DNA of 64,000 nucleotides from an uncultured Chlorobiaceae bacterium (GCA_903822595.1 CAIJPS010000014.1:1-64000); one strand, 5' to 3'. Positions 43,879 to 53,912 are shown, counted from the first letter of the stretch. Notes: generated by a model from the sequence alone, not told the origin. Program-made: numbers and translations.

Positions 43879-43915
43879 AAAACCAACAGGAGCTGAGCGC
43901 ATCAGTTCCTGTTGG
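43879..43915 (-). terminator. Terminator of the diheme cytochrome gene
   Basis: CCAACAGGA-G-CTGA, loop GCGCA, TCAG-T-TCCTGTTGG: a 14-bp stem with one G-T pair, followed on the minus strand by TTTTCCC. It lies 25 bases after the stop at 43940. Confidence 0.8.
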
Positions 43916-43939
43916 TGAAAAAAGATTGAGGGGTGGTGG

Positions 43940-44674
43940 TTACTTTGATTTGTCGGCCATATAACTGACGATGCTCGTTATCTCTTCTCCGCTAAGTGTC
44001 GCTTTTCCCCCTTTGGCTGGCATCATACCAACTTTTCCCTTGAATCCATTGGTGGCATGGCTGACAAGCACGGCTTTCCCTTGCGCGATACGTGGTGCCC
44101 ATGCAGCTTTGTCTCCAGGTTTTGGAGCGCCCATCATACCCGATTCGTGACATGAGGCACAGGTGGCGTCATAGAGTGCTTTGCCGTCAGCCAGTGCCGG
44201 GGCCGGAGCTGTTGCTGCCGCAGGGGCTTCAGCTTTTGCTGTTGCTCCCTTTGATTTGTCAGCCATGAAGGCAACAGCATTGGTTACCTCTTCGTCGGTC
44301 AAACTGGCGTTACCACCTTTTGCTGGCATAGCGCCTACTTTGCCTGTGAAGCCCGCAATTGACTTTTTCGCCATTGCGTCTACACCCTGAGCAATACGTG
44401 GGGCCCATGCGGTAAGGTCTCCTGGTTTTGGTGCACCCATCATCCCTGCTTCGTGACATGCGCCACAGTTGGCATCATAGACGGTTTTTCCTGCGGCCAA
44501 TTTCGGATCTGCCGGCACGTCAGCCTTTGCTGGTGCAGCAGCGGGTGTAACAGCCGGTGCGCCATCACTCTTTGCAACAGGAAATTTAAGAGAGGCAGGT
44601 GGTTTTTCAAGGCCGCAAGCACCGAGAAAAAAGAGACCGACGGTCAAAAAAGGCAGGAACGGCTTGATGGTCAT
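43940..44674 (-). CDS. Diheme c-type cytochrome lipoprotein (two c555-like domains)
   Basis: 244 residues. Lipobox LGAC at about residue 20, an Ala/Pro linker, then two homologous heme domains: CGACHEAG with GAMPAKGG, and CASCHESG with GMMPAKGG. A second Ala/Pro-rich linker (about 145-165) joins them. Each domain resembles the single-heme cytochromes encoded next door. A membrane-anchored two-heme relay between the quinol-oxidising complex and soluble c555 is plausible. Confidence 0.88.
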   Translation of the reverse strand: MTIKPFLPFLTVGLFFLGACGLEKPPASLKFPVAKSDGAPAVTPAAAPAKADVPADPKLAAGKTVYDANCGACHEAGMMGAPKPGDLTAWAPRIAQGVDAMAKKSIAGFTGKVGAMPAKGGNASLTDEEVTNAVAFMADKSKGATAKAEAPAAATAPAPALADGKALYDATCASCHESGMMGAPKPGDKAAWAPRIAQGKAVLVSHATNGFKGKVGMMPAKGGKATLSGEEITSIVSYMADKSK

Positions 44675-44739
44675 TTTTGATTGATGTTTAGATTGTTGTG
44701 CCGGGTGTGGTTCAGAAACATTGATTAGCAGTTTAAAAA

Positions 44740-46185
44740 TTATTCAGCGTATGGCAAAATGGTTTTTTCTAGGGGCTTTTTTTCAAGCTGACGTTGCAAA
44801 TCATGACGCGAGAGGCTGTAGAGGTGGGCGTAGAAAAGATTGAAAAGCATTACAGCACTTTTTGCTCTTGGAGCTGCAAAACCTCTGATGATAGCATTTC
44901 TCATGCTGAACACTTGCCGGGTAAGAGTGGAGTAACTTTCGATAAATGAATCAAGCGGAATGTTTTTTGGCGTGTAAAGCATCTCCTGACCGAACGAATA
45001 ACGGTATGCGGTAACGTCGAGCGGATCGAAGAGCAGTCGTCCCTCCTCTCTAAGCCGTTCAAAAACCTGTGTTCCTGGAATGGGTCGCAGAATATTGATG
45101 CCAGGGACGTCAAGCTTTGTTTCGTTGATGAAATCAAGGATGGCAGCAGGTGTATCGAGTGTATCACCGTCAAGGCCGTAAATGAAACTTCCGTAAAGGC
45201 TGATGCCAGCATCTCTGATGCTTGAAATGGCACGAACAAGTTCCCCTGCCTTATTTTGGTTTTTTTTATGAACACTTCGGCTTTTTGCTTCGATGCTTTC
45301 TATCCCGACAAGGAGCGCCTGACAACCTGAGCGGGCGAAGGTTTCAAGCAGCTCATGTTGTTGGCCGAGGGTTGTTGTGGCTTGCCCGAACCATCGGATA
45401 TTAAGGGGAGTAAGTTTCCTAAAAAGTTCGAGGGCATAGAGGGGGTCAGCGTTGATGGAGTCGTCGACAAAAAAGAATATTCTTCTGTCATGCTGCTGAA
45501 ACCGTGCAACTTCAATGACAACGTCAGCGACGGCTCTTCTGCGCAGGGTATGGCCATTGAGGAGGTGTACATTGCAAAAGTCGCAATTGTACTGGCACCC
45601 CCTTCCTGTCTGGATCAGGTTCGTCGTAAAATAGCGGCTTTTTACCAGTGAGCTTTTACTGACAGGCCGTGACAGTCCGAGATCGGGGAAGCGGTTGGAT
45701 TGGTAGAGTGGCTTGAGCGTGCGTGTTGCAAGGTCGGTAAGCAGCTCCTTCCAAAGGTCGTCAGCCTCTCCGAGTACCAGAACATCTGCATGGGGCTTGC
45801 ATGAATCGGCAAAGAGCGTTACATGCGCTCCCCCGAGAACAACAGGGATTCCGGCGGAACGGAGTTTGTCGGCAAGGGCGAAGGCTTTTCTTGCCATTCC
45901 GGTCTGGACGCTGATGCCGACCAAATCCCATGTGTCATGAAAGGGAAACTCATCGAACCGCATGTCGCAGATTGACTGCTCAACTCCCGGTACTTCGATG
46001 GAGCTGAGGATCATGAGCGAGAGCGGTGGAATAGCAAACTGGCTCCGTTTGATCATGGTTCTGAGCGAACGGTTGAACCATTTTGAGAAAAGGGTAATCT
46101 CTTTTTCGGCATAAAGCGAACGGGCACCATCAACACCGCTTTCCGATGGAAGAAAAACCAGCAGTACCTTTTTTGTCGAACGCAT
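44740..46185 (-). CDS. B12-binding-type radical SAM protein
   Basis: 481 residues. An N-terminal cobalamin-binding-type domain (VVLGGAHVTLFADSCKPHADVLVLGEA) precedes the radical SAM core with the CxxxCxxC cluster (TGRGCQYNCDFCNV, about residue 210) and LVGIESI. The C-terminus is unassigned. In green sulfur bacteria several such proteins modify bacteriochlorophyll (BchE cyclase; BchQ/BchR methylases of C-8 and C-12). This gene could be one of those, but hopanoid or lipid-modifying members look similar and the sequence alone does not decide. Confidence 0.75.
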   Translation of the reverse strand: MRSTKKVLLVFLPSESGVDGARSLYAEKEITLFSKWFNRSLRTMIKRSQFAIPPLSLMILSSIEVPGVEQSICDMRFDEFPFHDTWDLVGISVQTGMARKAFALADKLRSAGIPVVLGGAHVTLFADSCKPHADVLVLGEADDLWKELLTDLATRTLKPLYQSNRFPDLGLSRPVSKSSLVKSRYFTTNLIQTGRGCQYNCDFCNVHLLNGHTLRRRAVADVVIEVARFQQHDRRIFFFVDDSINADPLYALELFRKLTPLNIRWFGQATTTLGQQHELLETFARSGCQALLVGIESIEAKSRSVHKKNQNKAGELVRAISSIRDAGISLYGSFIYGLDGDTLDTPAAILDFINETKLDVPGINILRPIPGTQVFERLREEGRLLFDPLDVTAYRYSFGQEMLYTPKNIPLDSFIESYSTLTRQVFSMRNAIIRGFAAPRAKSAVMLFNLFYAHLYSLSRHDLQRQLEKKPLEKTILPYAE

Positions 46186-46193
46186 TGCGGGCC

Positions 46194-46859
46194 TTACCAG
46201 TCCTGGTTGTTTTTGCGGCTTCCCGCAGCGGATGTGCCTGCACGGGGAAGGTGCTGCATCAAATTGGACTCATCATGTTGAGCCTGCTCAAGCAGGCGTT
46301 CTGTAGTATTGTGGCTGATGCTGGATGCTGGCTGTATGGGACTCTTTTTTTTTGAGCTTGACGAAGATGCGTGCTCTGATTGATCAAGTTCATCAAGGTA
46401 ACGGCGGACAATTTCATAATTGATTTTTGCATCACCCTCACCGGGATCGCTTAGGAGTACCGTTTTGAAGCGATTGAGCGATTGGCGGAAAAGTATCCGT
46501 TTTTGTGTTTTTCCATCGATTCCGATTGCTCGCATGGCAAGCGAATTGCCTTCGTTGAATATCGCTTTAAGCCTGATTTCCCGGTTATTGCTGTCGGGTT
46601 TTGTCCTGAGAGCAAAGAGTGTGGCGGCGTCAGGATATTTTCCCTGCATGTAGAGGGTGCAGGCAAGATTAAAGTCGGTGGAAGCCCTTTGTGTTTGTTC
46701 CGGAAGGGCTGCAAGTTGACGAAAAGCGGTTTCCGCTTCGCTGTATGCACGCTGTTCATAGAGTGCATTGGCTTTGAGCTGCAAACGGTATTCCCCGAGC
46801 ATCTCCTGCATTGAAGGTGCGAGTGCAAAAACAAGCAGGAGAGTGTGCAGGAAAATCAT
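46194..46859 (-). CDS. batC: TPR protein, BatC-like
   Basis: 221 residues, hydrophobic N-terminus, then two to three tetratricopeptide-like repeats (KANALYEQRAYSEAETAFRQLA; NLACTLYMQGKYPDAATLFAL; IFNEGNSLA). A Ser/Lys-rich linker leads to a tail with TTERLLEQAQHDESNLMQ, as in BatC/BatE-type proteins. It is probably part of the Bat complex with the batD product at 40456 and the moxR operon at 51023. Confidence 0.65.
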   Translation of the reverse strand: MIFLHTLLLVFALAPSMQEMLGEYRLQLKANALYEQRAYSEAETAFRQLAALPEQTQRASTDFNLACTLYMQGKYPDAATLFALRTKPDSNNREIRLKAIFNEGNSLAMRAIGIDGKTQKRILFRQSLNRFKTVLLSDPGEGDAKINYEIVRRYLDELDQSEHASSSSSKKKSPIQPASSISHNTTERLLEQAQHDESNLMQHLPRAGTSAAGSRKNNQDW

Positions 46860-46879
46860 GGTGAAAGCACTCCCGTGGC

Positions 46880-48019
46880 TCAGTTGCCCAGAAACGCTTT
46901 CTGTACAGCGCTGACACCAGCACCGATCTCAAAAGCAAAGTTGATCTCTTTCAGTGCCCGTTCAATACCGCCGATGACGGTAAGCATGTCGAGCTCATCG
47001 TAGAAGCCGAGATGAGAGATACGGAAAATCTTGTCTTTATACTCATCCTGGCCCGCGGCAACCGTAATGCCGTTGCTGTTTTTCAGTGCTTTGTTGAATG
47101 CCGACCACTTTACTCCTTCGGGGAGCCATACCGGAGTAACGGCAAATGATGGTGAGTTGCTGAAGAGTTTCATGCCAAGCGCATTACATCCTTGACGGCA
47201 GGCACTTGAGAGGCTTTCATGCCGTTTCCAGATATTCTCAATACCTTCTGCCTTGATCATCTGCAGCGCCTCATCAAGTCCTATAACCAGCGAAACTGCT
47301 GGAGTGAAAGGAGTATCGTCACCGGCATGGGCTTTCAGTGCGTGTTTCAGACTCAGGTAGTACTGTGGCATACCGCTTTGGCCCTTGATAATATCCTGCG
47401 CCCTTTCTGAAACGGCTACCAGTGCGAGCCCGGGTGGCATCATGAGCCCTTTTTGAGAACCGGTGATGCAGATATCGACTCCCCAGTCGTCAAAATGGAA
47501 CTCATGTGCTCCGACTGCAGTAATGCCGTCAACCAACACCAGCGCATCTGACTGTTCGCGAATCAGGGCACTCAGAGCCTTGATATCAGCAGCAGTGCCG
47601 GTTGATGTTTCCGAATGGGTCAGGCAGATACCCTTGGCATCCGGATGTTCCTTGAGCAGCTCCGCCACTCTTTCTGGCTGAATGGCGGAACCCCACGCGA
47701 CCTTTTCCTCAACGCAGTTACCGGTGAAGATGCGTACAAGCTCACCCCATCGTTCGCCAAACTTGCCGGCATTGACGGTGATGACCTTGTCGCCCTGTTT
47801 GAAAAGGCTTGAAATTGTTGCCTCCATGCCTCCAGTACCCGAACAACTGAGAACAACAACAGGCTGGGTTGTTCTGAAGAGATACTTGAGATCTGCGTGA
47901 ACCCTGGTCAAAATCTCCATGAACTCAGGGTTCCTGTGATGGATAATCGGAGCCGCCATGCGAAGCATGACATTTTCAGGAACAGGGGTAGGTCCTGGTG
48001 TGAATAATCTTTTTTTCAT
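46880..48019 (-). CDS. Class V aminotransferase (SerC/alanine-glyoxylate type)
   Basis: 379 residues, PLP-dependent. N-terminus KRLFTPGPTPVPENV, PLP-site Lys in CITGSQKGLMMPPGLAL, and DGITAVGAHEF before it. These match the group annotated variously as serine-pyruvate aminotransferase, phosphoserine aminotransferase-like or soluble hydrogenase 42-kDa subunit. A role in serine/glycine metabolism is likeliest. Follows carA after 4 bases. Confidence 0.85.
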   Translation of the reverse strand: MKKRLFTPGPTPVPENVMLRMAAPIIHHRNPEFMEILTRVHADLKYLFRTTQPVVVLSCSGTGGMEATISSLFKQGDKVITVNAGKFGERWGELVRIFTGNCVEEKVAWGSAIQPERVAELLKEHPDAKGICLTHSETSTGTAADIKALSALIREQSDALVLVDGITAVGAHEFHFDDWGVDICITGSQKGLMMPPGLALVAVSERAQDIIKGQSGMPQYYLSLKHALKAHAGDDTPFTPAVSLVIGLDEALQMIKAEGIENIWKRHESLSSACRQGCNALGMKLFSNSPSFAVTPVWLPEGVKWSAFNKALKNSNGITVAAGQDEYKDKIFRISHLGFYDELDMLTVIGGIERALKEINFAFEIGAGVSAVQKAFLGN

Positions 48020-48023
48020 CTCG

Positions 48024-49154
48024 TCAGAGAATAATGGGTTGAGTTAAATCCATAAGTGAGGTGAACTCTTGAAAGAGGTAATGTGAGTCGTGCGGTCCTG
48101 GCGCAGCTTCGGGGTGGTACTGCACCGAAAAGCAAGGCAGCTTTTTGTGTTTTACTCCCTCAACGGTATTATCATAAAGGTTAAGATGGGTCATTTCCAG
48201 TTGTTCGGGCAGTGACTCCATGTTCACTGCAAAACCGTGGTTCTGTGACGTGATCTCTATCTTCTTGCTGATAAGGTTTTTAACCGGGTGATTGCTGCCG
48301 TGGTGGCCGAATTTCAGTTTGTAGGTTTCGGCACCGAAAGCGAGAGAAAGCAGTTGATGTCCCAGGCAAATACCGAAGATTGGTAATGGTCTTGTTGTGC
48401 GGTTATACTCGACAAGCTGCTGGATGGTTTCGATTGCATAACCGACAGCCGAAGGATCGCCAGGCCCGTTCGAAAGAAAGACACCGTCCGCGTTGAGCTT
48501 GAGCACCTCGTCGGCTGTTGTTCCAGCCTTGAGGACGGTGACCCTGCATCCTGCATCCTGCAGCATTCTCAGGATATTTGTCTTGATGCCGTAATCGAAT
48601 GCCGCAACATGGTAGCGGGCGTTCTCTTTTTCAAGGGTATAATTTTCGCTGACAGTAACGGTTTTGACCAGGTCACGTCCACTCATTTCAGGGCTCTGAA
48701 GGGCCATCTCTCTCAACTTTTCGTCGCTGGTTTCAAGAGCGGAAATAACGCCTCTCATAGCCCCTTTTTCACGGATTTCGCGCACAAGCTTGCGGGTATC
48801 AATACCGGCAAGACCCATGACACCGGCTCTCTTGAGACAAGAGTCAAGACTTTCAGTGGCCTCAAAGTTGCTGTGGACGCGCGACACTTCATGGACAATA
48901 AAGGCAGACGCCCATATTTTTTCCGATTCGTTATCGGCCAGATTAATGCCGTAGTTTCCCATCAGCGGATAGGTCATCATCACCATCTGGCCAGCATACG
49001 AAGGGTCAGTAAGAATTTCCTGGTATCCGGTATGCGAGGTATTGAAAACCACTTCGCCGGTTGTTTCCCCAATGTGGCCGAATGCTGTTCCGTTATAGAC
49101 AGATCCGTTTTCCAGTACCAATTTTGCTGCTGCTGGTTGCATGATGCTTCTCAT
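48024..49154 (-). CDS. carA: Carbamoyl-phosphate synthase small chain
   Basis: Glutaminase subunit that feeds ammonia to CarB for arginine and pyrimidine synthesis. 376 residues; class I amidotransferase nucleophile Cys in [10 protein letters not shown], His-x-Glu in [13 protein letters not shown]-terminal [17 protein letters not shown]. Start overlaps the yajC stop (ATGA). carB is not in the window. Confidence 0.95.
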   Translation of the reverse strand: MRSIMQPAAAKLVLENGSVYNGTAFGHIGETTGEVVFNTSHTGYQEILTDPSYAGQMVMMTYPLMGNYGINLADNESEKIWASAFIVHEVSRVHSNFEATESLDSCLKRAGVMGLAGIDTRKLVREIREKGAMRGVISALETSDEKLREMALQSPEMSGRDLVKTVTVSENYTLEKENARYHVAAFDYGIKTNILRMLQDAGCRVTVLKAGTTADEVLKLNADGVFLSNGPGDPSAVGYAIETIQQLVEYNRTTRPLPIFGICLGHQLLSLAFGAETYKLKFGHHGSNHPVKNLISKKIEITSQNHGFAVNMESLPEQLEMTHLNLYDNTVEGVKHKKLPCFSVQYHPEAAPGPHDSHYLFQEFTSLMDLTQPIIL

Positions 49155-49507
49155 TCCTTGGTCGTGAGTTTGTCGCCCGTTTCCTGTTTTTCGATATTGG
49201 CGATAGCGGTGCGGTCGAACTTGATTTTTGTGGTATCACTTACCTGGACAAGAACGGTTTTCTTTTCCGTATCGATTCCTGCAACGGTACCATGAGCGCC
49301 ACCTATAGTGACAACCTTGTCTCCCCTTTTCAGGCTGTCGAGTACTTTTTCGCGGTCTTTTTGCTTTTTCTGCTGTGGGCGGATCATGAAAAAGTAAAAA
49401 ACAACAAAGATAAGTACCAGTGGGACAATTTGAATGAGTGGATTTGGTGCCGCCTGGCCTGCGACGGGAGGCGCAAAGAGTAACAGTGACAGTAGAGTAT
49501 TGTGCAT
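49151..49507 (-). CDS. yajC: Preprotein translocase subunit YajC
   Basis: 118 residues: one membrane helix (about 27-45) followed by [15 protein letters not shown] and a soluble domain ([20 protein letters not shown]), the YajC pattern. Accessory to SecDF. Four-base overlap with carA indicates coupled translation. Confidence 0.92.
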   Translation of the reverse strand: MHNTLLSLLLFAPPVAGQAAPNPLIQIVPLVLIFVVFYFFMIRPQQKKQKDREKVLDSLKRGDKVVTIGGAHGTVAGIDTEKKTVLVQVSDTTKIKFDRTAIANIEKQETGDKLTTKE

Positions 49508-49587
49508 AGTATTGTCGTGATATTAAAAAAACGTAACAGCTTTTTTTTTGAGAGGAGCAATGTAATGTATTTATGCAACTATTTCAA

Positions 49588-50640
49588 TCATGCCTTCCGT
49601 CTTCCAGCGGCAAAGCTGGCATAGGGTGCAATATTATAGCAGCGTTCAGCCCTCATGCCCCGGGAGAGTTTCAGGCTCGCAAGGGTTGCGATCATGGCGG
49701 CATTATCAGTTGAATAGACCGTGCCTGGTACATGGAGAGTCATGCCCGCTTTATCACAAGCCTCTTTCATGGACTTTCTCAACGCCGAATTAGCGCTGAC
49801 ACCACCGGCAATTGAAACCGCCTTGACTTTGCGGCTGCGTGCGCATGCAATGGTTTTTTCGACTAACACACTGACGATGGCATACTGGATTGATGCTGCG
49901 ATATCGGCTTTATGGCTATCAATAATCGCTGGCGTCTGTTTTTGCAGCCAGGTGAGCACAGATGTTTTCAGGCCTGAAAAGCTGAAATCAAAATTTCCAT
50001 GATAGTTTTTACTGGTTTGTGAGTGCGATGTGAGAGCTTGCGGAAAGAGGTAAAAGGCAGGATCGCCTCTCTCTGACAGCTTGTCAATCACTGGGCCTGC
50101 CGGATAGGGGAGCCCGAGCATCTTGCCGGTTTTGTCGAATGCCTCACCAGCAGCATCGTCGAGTGTCCGGCCGATAACGTTATAGGTGAGATCAGGTTCA
50201 ACAACAGAGAGGAGGGTATGGCCACCGGAAGCGGTCAGCGAAACAAAGGCACCTTCAGGGGCGGGGTGAGACCTACTATCTTCAATAAAAGGAGAAAATA
50301 TATGGGCTTCGATGTGATTGACCGGTATAAAAGGGATTCTGAGTGCGTAGGCCATGCCCTGGGCAAAACAGAGTCCTACCATGACGGCACCAATTAATCC
50401 CGGACCGGCGGTCGCCGCTATGACATCAAGTTCATTTTTTGTTATATTGGCTTCTGTTATGGCAGCATCCACAATTGAGACAATAAGCCGTTCGTGTTCT
50501 CGTGAAGCCAGTTCCGGCACAACGCCGCCAAAGAGGGTGTGACAGCGTTGCGAACTGACAACATTCGAGCGTACCTGTCCGTTACAAAGCACGGCGCCTG
50601 ATGTTTCGTCACAACTGGTTTCAATGCCTAAAATATTCAT
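49588..50640 (-). CDS. tsaD: tRNA N6-adenosine threonylcarbamoyltransferase
   Basis: 350 residues; [14 protein letters not shown] start, metal-binding VNHIEAH (HxxxH) and the [16 protein letters not shown]-site loop are diagnostic. Transfers threonylcarbamoyl to A37 of ANN-decoding tRNAs. Divergent from the small membrane gene at 50667. Confidence 0.96.
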   Translation of the reverse strand: MNILGIETSCDETSGAVLCNGQVRSNVVSSQRCHTLFGGVVPELASREHERLIVSIVDAAITEANITKNELDVIAATAGPGLIGAVMVGLCFAQGMAYALRIPFIPVNHIEAHIFSPFIEDSRSHPAPEGAFVSLTASGGHTLLSVVEPDLTYNVIGRTLDDAAGEAFDKTGKMLGLPYPAGPVIDKLSERGDPAFYLFPQALTSHSQTSKNYHGNFDFSFSGLKTSVLTWLQKQTPAIIDSHKADIAASIQYAIVSVLVEKTIACARSRKVKAVSIAGGVSANSALRKSMKEACDKAGMTLHVPGTVYSTDNAAMIATLASLKLSRGMRAERCYNIAPYASFAAGRRKA

Positions 50641-50666
50641 CGGTATAATTTTTTTCTGAAGAGTCC

Positions 50667-50894
50667 ATGGGCAAAGCTAACAATCCAGGAAATAATAGCA
50701 AACCGCGCGGGAAGGTAAGCGCCTTCCATGTGCTTATGATTCTTGTAGGCGCAAACCTCATGTTTCTTTTTGCTCCTGATTTTGGTCTTCTCAACAGCAT
50801 TCTTTACATCCCTGATCTTTACACATGGTCGGCGACTGTTGGAGGTTTTTTGCTTTTGGTTCTTGGTTTCAGGGGCTTTTTCAAGAAACTTTAA
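50667..50894 (+). CDS. Small membrane protein of unknown function
   Basis: 75 residues: a basic N-terminal arm ([16 protein letters not shown]), two membrane helices (about 19-37 and 52-70) and a basic end (FFKKL). No family recognised. Starts 26 bases from the divergent tsaD start and may be cotranscribed with moxR, 128 bases downstream; a perfect 16-base palindrome (50896-50911) lies between. Confidence 0.6.
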   Translation: MGKANNPGNNSKPRGKVSAFHVLMILVGANLMFLFAPDFGLLNSILYIPDLYTWSATVGGFLLLVLGFRGFFKKL

Positions 50895-51022
50895 GCTCCG
50901 TCCGGACGGAGGATGGAATTGCAATAACTTATAACGATCTTTCGGTTACCGCCTGCCGGCGGAATAAGTGAGCGTAACAGACCAGGGGAGGCTCCCTTAA
51001 CAAGCACAAGAGAGGAGGCACC

Positions 51023-52021
51023 ATGCAGCATGCAGTAGAACTGGAGGAGCTTGGAGTACAGATAAAGGAGGCCTCCTGTTTTCTTGAAAAAACGAGGGAA
51101 CAGCTTTCGCAACGGATTATAGGCCAGCATGAAGTGATCAGGAGGATCTTCATTGCAATTCTGGTTAATGGTCATATTCTTCTTGAGGGTGTTCCTGGAC
51201 TTGCCAAGACACTCATCATCCGGACTTTTGCGGCCGCAATGAACCTGAAATTTCAGCGCATCCAGTTTACCCCGGATATGTTGCCAGCCGACCTTATCGG
51301 AACCATGATCTATAATCCGAAGGACATGGAGTTCTATCCCCGCAAGGGGCCAGTTTTTGCCAATATTATTCTTGCTGACGAAATAAACCGTTCACCAGCC
51401 AAAGTACAGTCTGCTCTGCTTGAGGCCATGCAGGAGCATCAGGTAACGATTGGCAGCCAGACCTTCCCCTTGCAGGAGCCTTTTATGGTGCTGGCGACCC
51501 AGAACCCCATCGAGCATGAAGGAACCTACATCCTCCCGGAAGCTCAGGTAGACCGGTTTATGATGAAGGTTCTTGTTGATTATCCTTCATACGATGAGGA
51601 GCTTGAAATTATGCTGCAATCAGCCTCTACTACCAATGAGTTTTCGGTGATACCGGTAGTGCAGCCTCACGATATTTCCAGGGCAAGAGTTCTGATTGAT
51701 CGTATTTACGTCGACCCCAGAGTGCAGCGCTATATTGTTGATCTCGTTGTTGCTACCAGAAAACCGGCGCAGTATGGCATGGCAGAGCTTGAAGCAATGA
51801 TTGAGTATGGTGCATCTCCCAGAGCATCGATATTTTTGCTCCTTGCAGCTAAAGCCCAGGCTTTCCTGCAACATCGGGCATATATAACGCCGGAGGATGT
51901 CAAGGCAATCGCTTATGATACCCTCCGGCATCGTATCAGGCCGGGCTATGAAGCCGAGGCAGACAACATCAAGCCCGACGACATAATCAGGCAGATTTTG
52001 CAGCATGTGCAGGTTCCGTAA
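51023..52021 (+). CDS. MoxR-family AAA ATPase
   Basis: 332 residues. Walker A LLEGVPGLAKT, Walker B ILADEINRSPAKVQSALLEAMQE, sensor 1 VLATQNPIEHEGTYILPEAQVDRF, and a C-terminal lid domain with GASPRASIFLL. Chaperone-like ATPase that works with von Willebrand-type proteins encoded next to it (DUF58, BatA). Strong GAGAGGAGG ribosome site. First gene of a three-gene operon. Confidence 0.93.
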   Translation: MQHAVELEELGVQIKEASCFLEKTREQLSQRIIGQHEVIRRIFIAILVNGHILLEGVPGLAKTLIIRTFAAAMNLKFQRIQFTPDMLPADLIGTMIYNPKDMEFYPRKGPVFANIILADEINRSPAKVQSALLEAMQEHQVTIGSQTFPLQEPFMVLATQNPIEHEGTYILPEAQVDRFMMKVLVDYPSYDEELEIMLQSASTTNEFSVIPVVQPHDISRARVLIDRIYVDPRVQRYIVDLVVATRKPAQYGMAELEAMIEYGASPRASIFLLLAAKAQAFLQHRAYITPEDVKAIAYDTLRHRIRPGYEAEADNIKPDDIIRQILQHVQVP

Positions 52022-52054
52022 CTTTTGCGGCAGAACATGAGCGCGGAGAGGGCA

Positions 52055-52945
52055 ATGGAAAAGAGTGAAGAACATCTGAAGGAACTCCAGACGATCATCA
52101 GGCGGGTTGAAATCCGATCGAAGCGCATGGCCAGCGAGCTGTTCAGCGGCGAATATCACTCCTCGTTCAAAGGCAAAGGCATCGAGTTCAGTAATGTTCG
52201 TGAATACCAGTATGGCGATGATGTCCGATCTATTGACTGGAATACCTCTGCACGAAAGCACGAACTGTACGTTAAACTCTTTACCGAGGAGCGGGAACGG
52301 AGTATGCTTCTTGTTGTGGACGCATCGGCTTCAATGCTTTTCGGTAGCCGGAAGCAGAGTAAAAAAGATCTTGCTCTTGAAGTGAGCGCAGTGCTTGCTT
52401 TCAGCGCTCTCCAGAACAACGACAAGGTTGGACTTCTGGTTTTTACTGATCGTGTTGAAACCTATATTCCACCCCGAAAAGGGCGCCATCATGTGCTGAT
52501 TATTCTCGAAGAACTTGTTCGCCTGAAGCCTCAAAGCCGTGCTACCAATATCGGCGCGGCGCTCTCCTTTATCCGATATACCCGCAAGCGGCAGGAGATC
52601 ATTTTTCTTTTGACGGACCTGGTAGACAGTGATTATGAAAAAGGGATGAAGCTGCTCAATACCCGTCACGATTTTATTCTTGTGCATATCAGTGACCCGC
52701 TCGATAAAGCACTGCCCCTCAGCAGCCTGCTTGACCTCAACGACCCTGAAACCGGTCAGCGGCTCACGCTTGATGGCGGTAGCCGACGCGAAATTGAGCG
52801 TTACAGGCAGGTGCAGTCGAAACAGCATGATGAGCTTCGCCATCGGCTTCGGCGGATGCTCATCGACGCGGTTTTTCTTGATAGCGATCGCTCTTTTATT
52901 GGCGATCTCAACTCTTTTTTTCGGCACCGTGAACGCAAGGTATGA
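52055..52945 (+). CDS. DUF58 von Willebrand-type protein
   Basis: 296 residues from the ATG at 52055, chosen for its GGAGAGG ribosome site; the open frame begins ten codons earlier. GIEFSNVREYQYGDDVRSIDWNTSAR is the DUF58 signature; the VWA-like domain has a MIDAS-type DASASM. Such proteins are MoxR partners. The next gene starts inside its last codons. Confidence 0.9.
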   Translation: MEKSEEHLKELQTIIRRVEIRSKRMASELFSGEYHSSFKGKGIEFSNVREYQYGDDVRSIDWNTSARKHELYVKLFTEERERSMLLVVDASASMLFGSRKQSKKDLALEVSAVLAFSALQNNDKVGLLVFTDRVETYIPPRKGRHHVLIILEELVRLKPQSRATNIGAALSFIRYTRKRQEIIFLLTDLVDSDYEKGMKLLNTRHDFILVHISDPLDKALPLSSLLDLNDPETGQRLTLDGGSRREIERYRQVQSKQHDELRHRLRRMLIDAVFLDSDRSFIGDLNSFFRHRERKV

Positions 52946-53894
52946 GAGGCTCATCTCCGGGCTTCACAAGAGGTATCTTTTCCTGCTGCTTCTGCTTCTC
53001 CCGATGATGTTATTGCAGGTTTCCCGTGCAGAAGGGGGAGTTCAGCCTGATATATCGGTGAGGGTTACTCCTGACAGCGTTTTTGTCGGTGACCGTATTC
53101 GCTGTACGATCACGGTTCATCATGCGGAGAGAGAAGTTGCTGCACTTGAGGGGTTCGAGAAGAGTGATACGCTTTTGGAGCATCCTTTCGAGTTGATCAG
53201 CCGAAAACGCTCCTCTTCTCTTCTTTTTTCCGGTGCAGGAAAGGAGTCGTTTGAGTTTGAACTTGCCGTGTTCGGCAACGGTCTACAACCCCTTCCACCC
53301 TTCACTGTAGTTTTTCGTGATACTGGCGGAAAGATAACAAAAAAAATACCTTGCAGGCCCTCTACGGCTGTTTTTGTTCGAGCGCTTACCGACTCTTCCA
53401 TGCATGATCTCAGGCCTATCAAGCCAACCCTGAAACCGTCTATTCCCTCTCTTTTGATTATTTCCGTTATTGTTGGAGTGTTTGGCATTGCCTTTATGGT
53501 GCTCCTGCTTCTCTTTCTGCTCAAACGGATGGTGCGCAAAAGCGCCGAAGGGGTCGATTCCGGACAGGTTGCCCAGAGAAAGCTTCGCAAACTTGGTTCA
53601 AGTCTTTCAGCAGGAATGCCTCCGCATGAATGTTATGAAGAACTCAGCAACATCATGCGCACCTTTCTTGAACATCACTACCGAATCAGTGCACTCGAAG
53701 CGGTAACGCAAGAGATTGAGCGAGACTTGAAAAAGATCGGTGTTGCAGGATTTGAAAGCATCATGAACCTCCTTAAACAGGCTGATCTCGTCAAATTTGC
53801 CGATAGTCGTCCCGATGTTGAAGAGTCTCGCCAGTCACTCAAGAAAGCTACCGAAGTGATCCGCTCTACGCGTACACCAAAGGGAGAAGGCTAA
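52929..53894 (+). CDS. BatD/DUF4381-like membrane protein
   Basis: About 321 residues starting at a GTG that overlaps the DUF58 gene by 17 bases; no ATG fits before the signal peptide (YLFLLLLLLPMMLLQVSRAEG). An immunoglobulin-like ectodomain (DISVRVTPDSVFVGDRIRCTI, GNGLQPLPPFTVVF) is followed by one membrane helix (about 173-195) and a cytoplasmic helical domain (MPPHECYEELSNIMRTFLEHHY), as in BatD/DUF4381 proteins of MoxR operons. Confidence 0.8.
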   Translation: MNARYERLISGLHKRYLFLLLLLLPMMLLQVSRAEGGVQPDISVRVTPDSVFVGDRIRCTITVHHAEREVAALEGFEKSDTLLEHPFELISRKRSSSLLFSGAGKESFEFELAVFGNGLQPLPPFTVVFRDTGGKITKKIPCRPSTAVFVRALTDSSMHDLRPIKPTLKPSIPSLLIISVIVGVFGIAFMVLLLLFLLKRMVRKSAEGVDSGQVAQRKLRKLGSSLSAGMPPHECYEELSNIMRTFLEHHYRISALEAVTQEIERDLKKIGVAGFESIMNLLKQADLVKFADSRPDVEESRQSLKKATEVIRSTRTPKGEG

Positions 53895-53912
53895 TTGTCA
53901 AGTTTGTTGCTT

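Noticed and set aside
50896-50911. 16-base palindrome CTCCGTCCGGACGGAG as a terminator
   Set aside because: No loop and no T-run on either strand; it could be an operator but nothing supports that.
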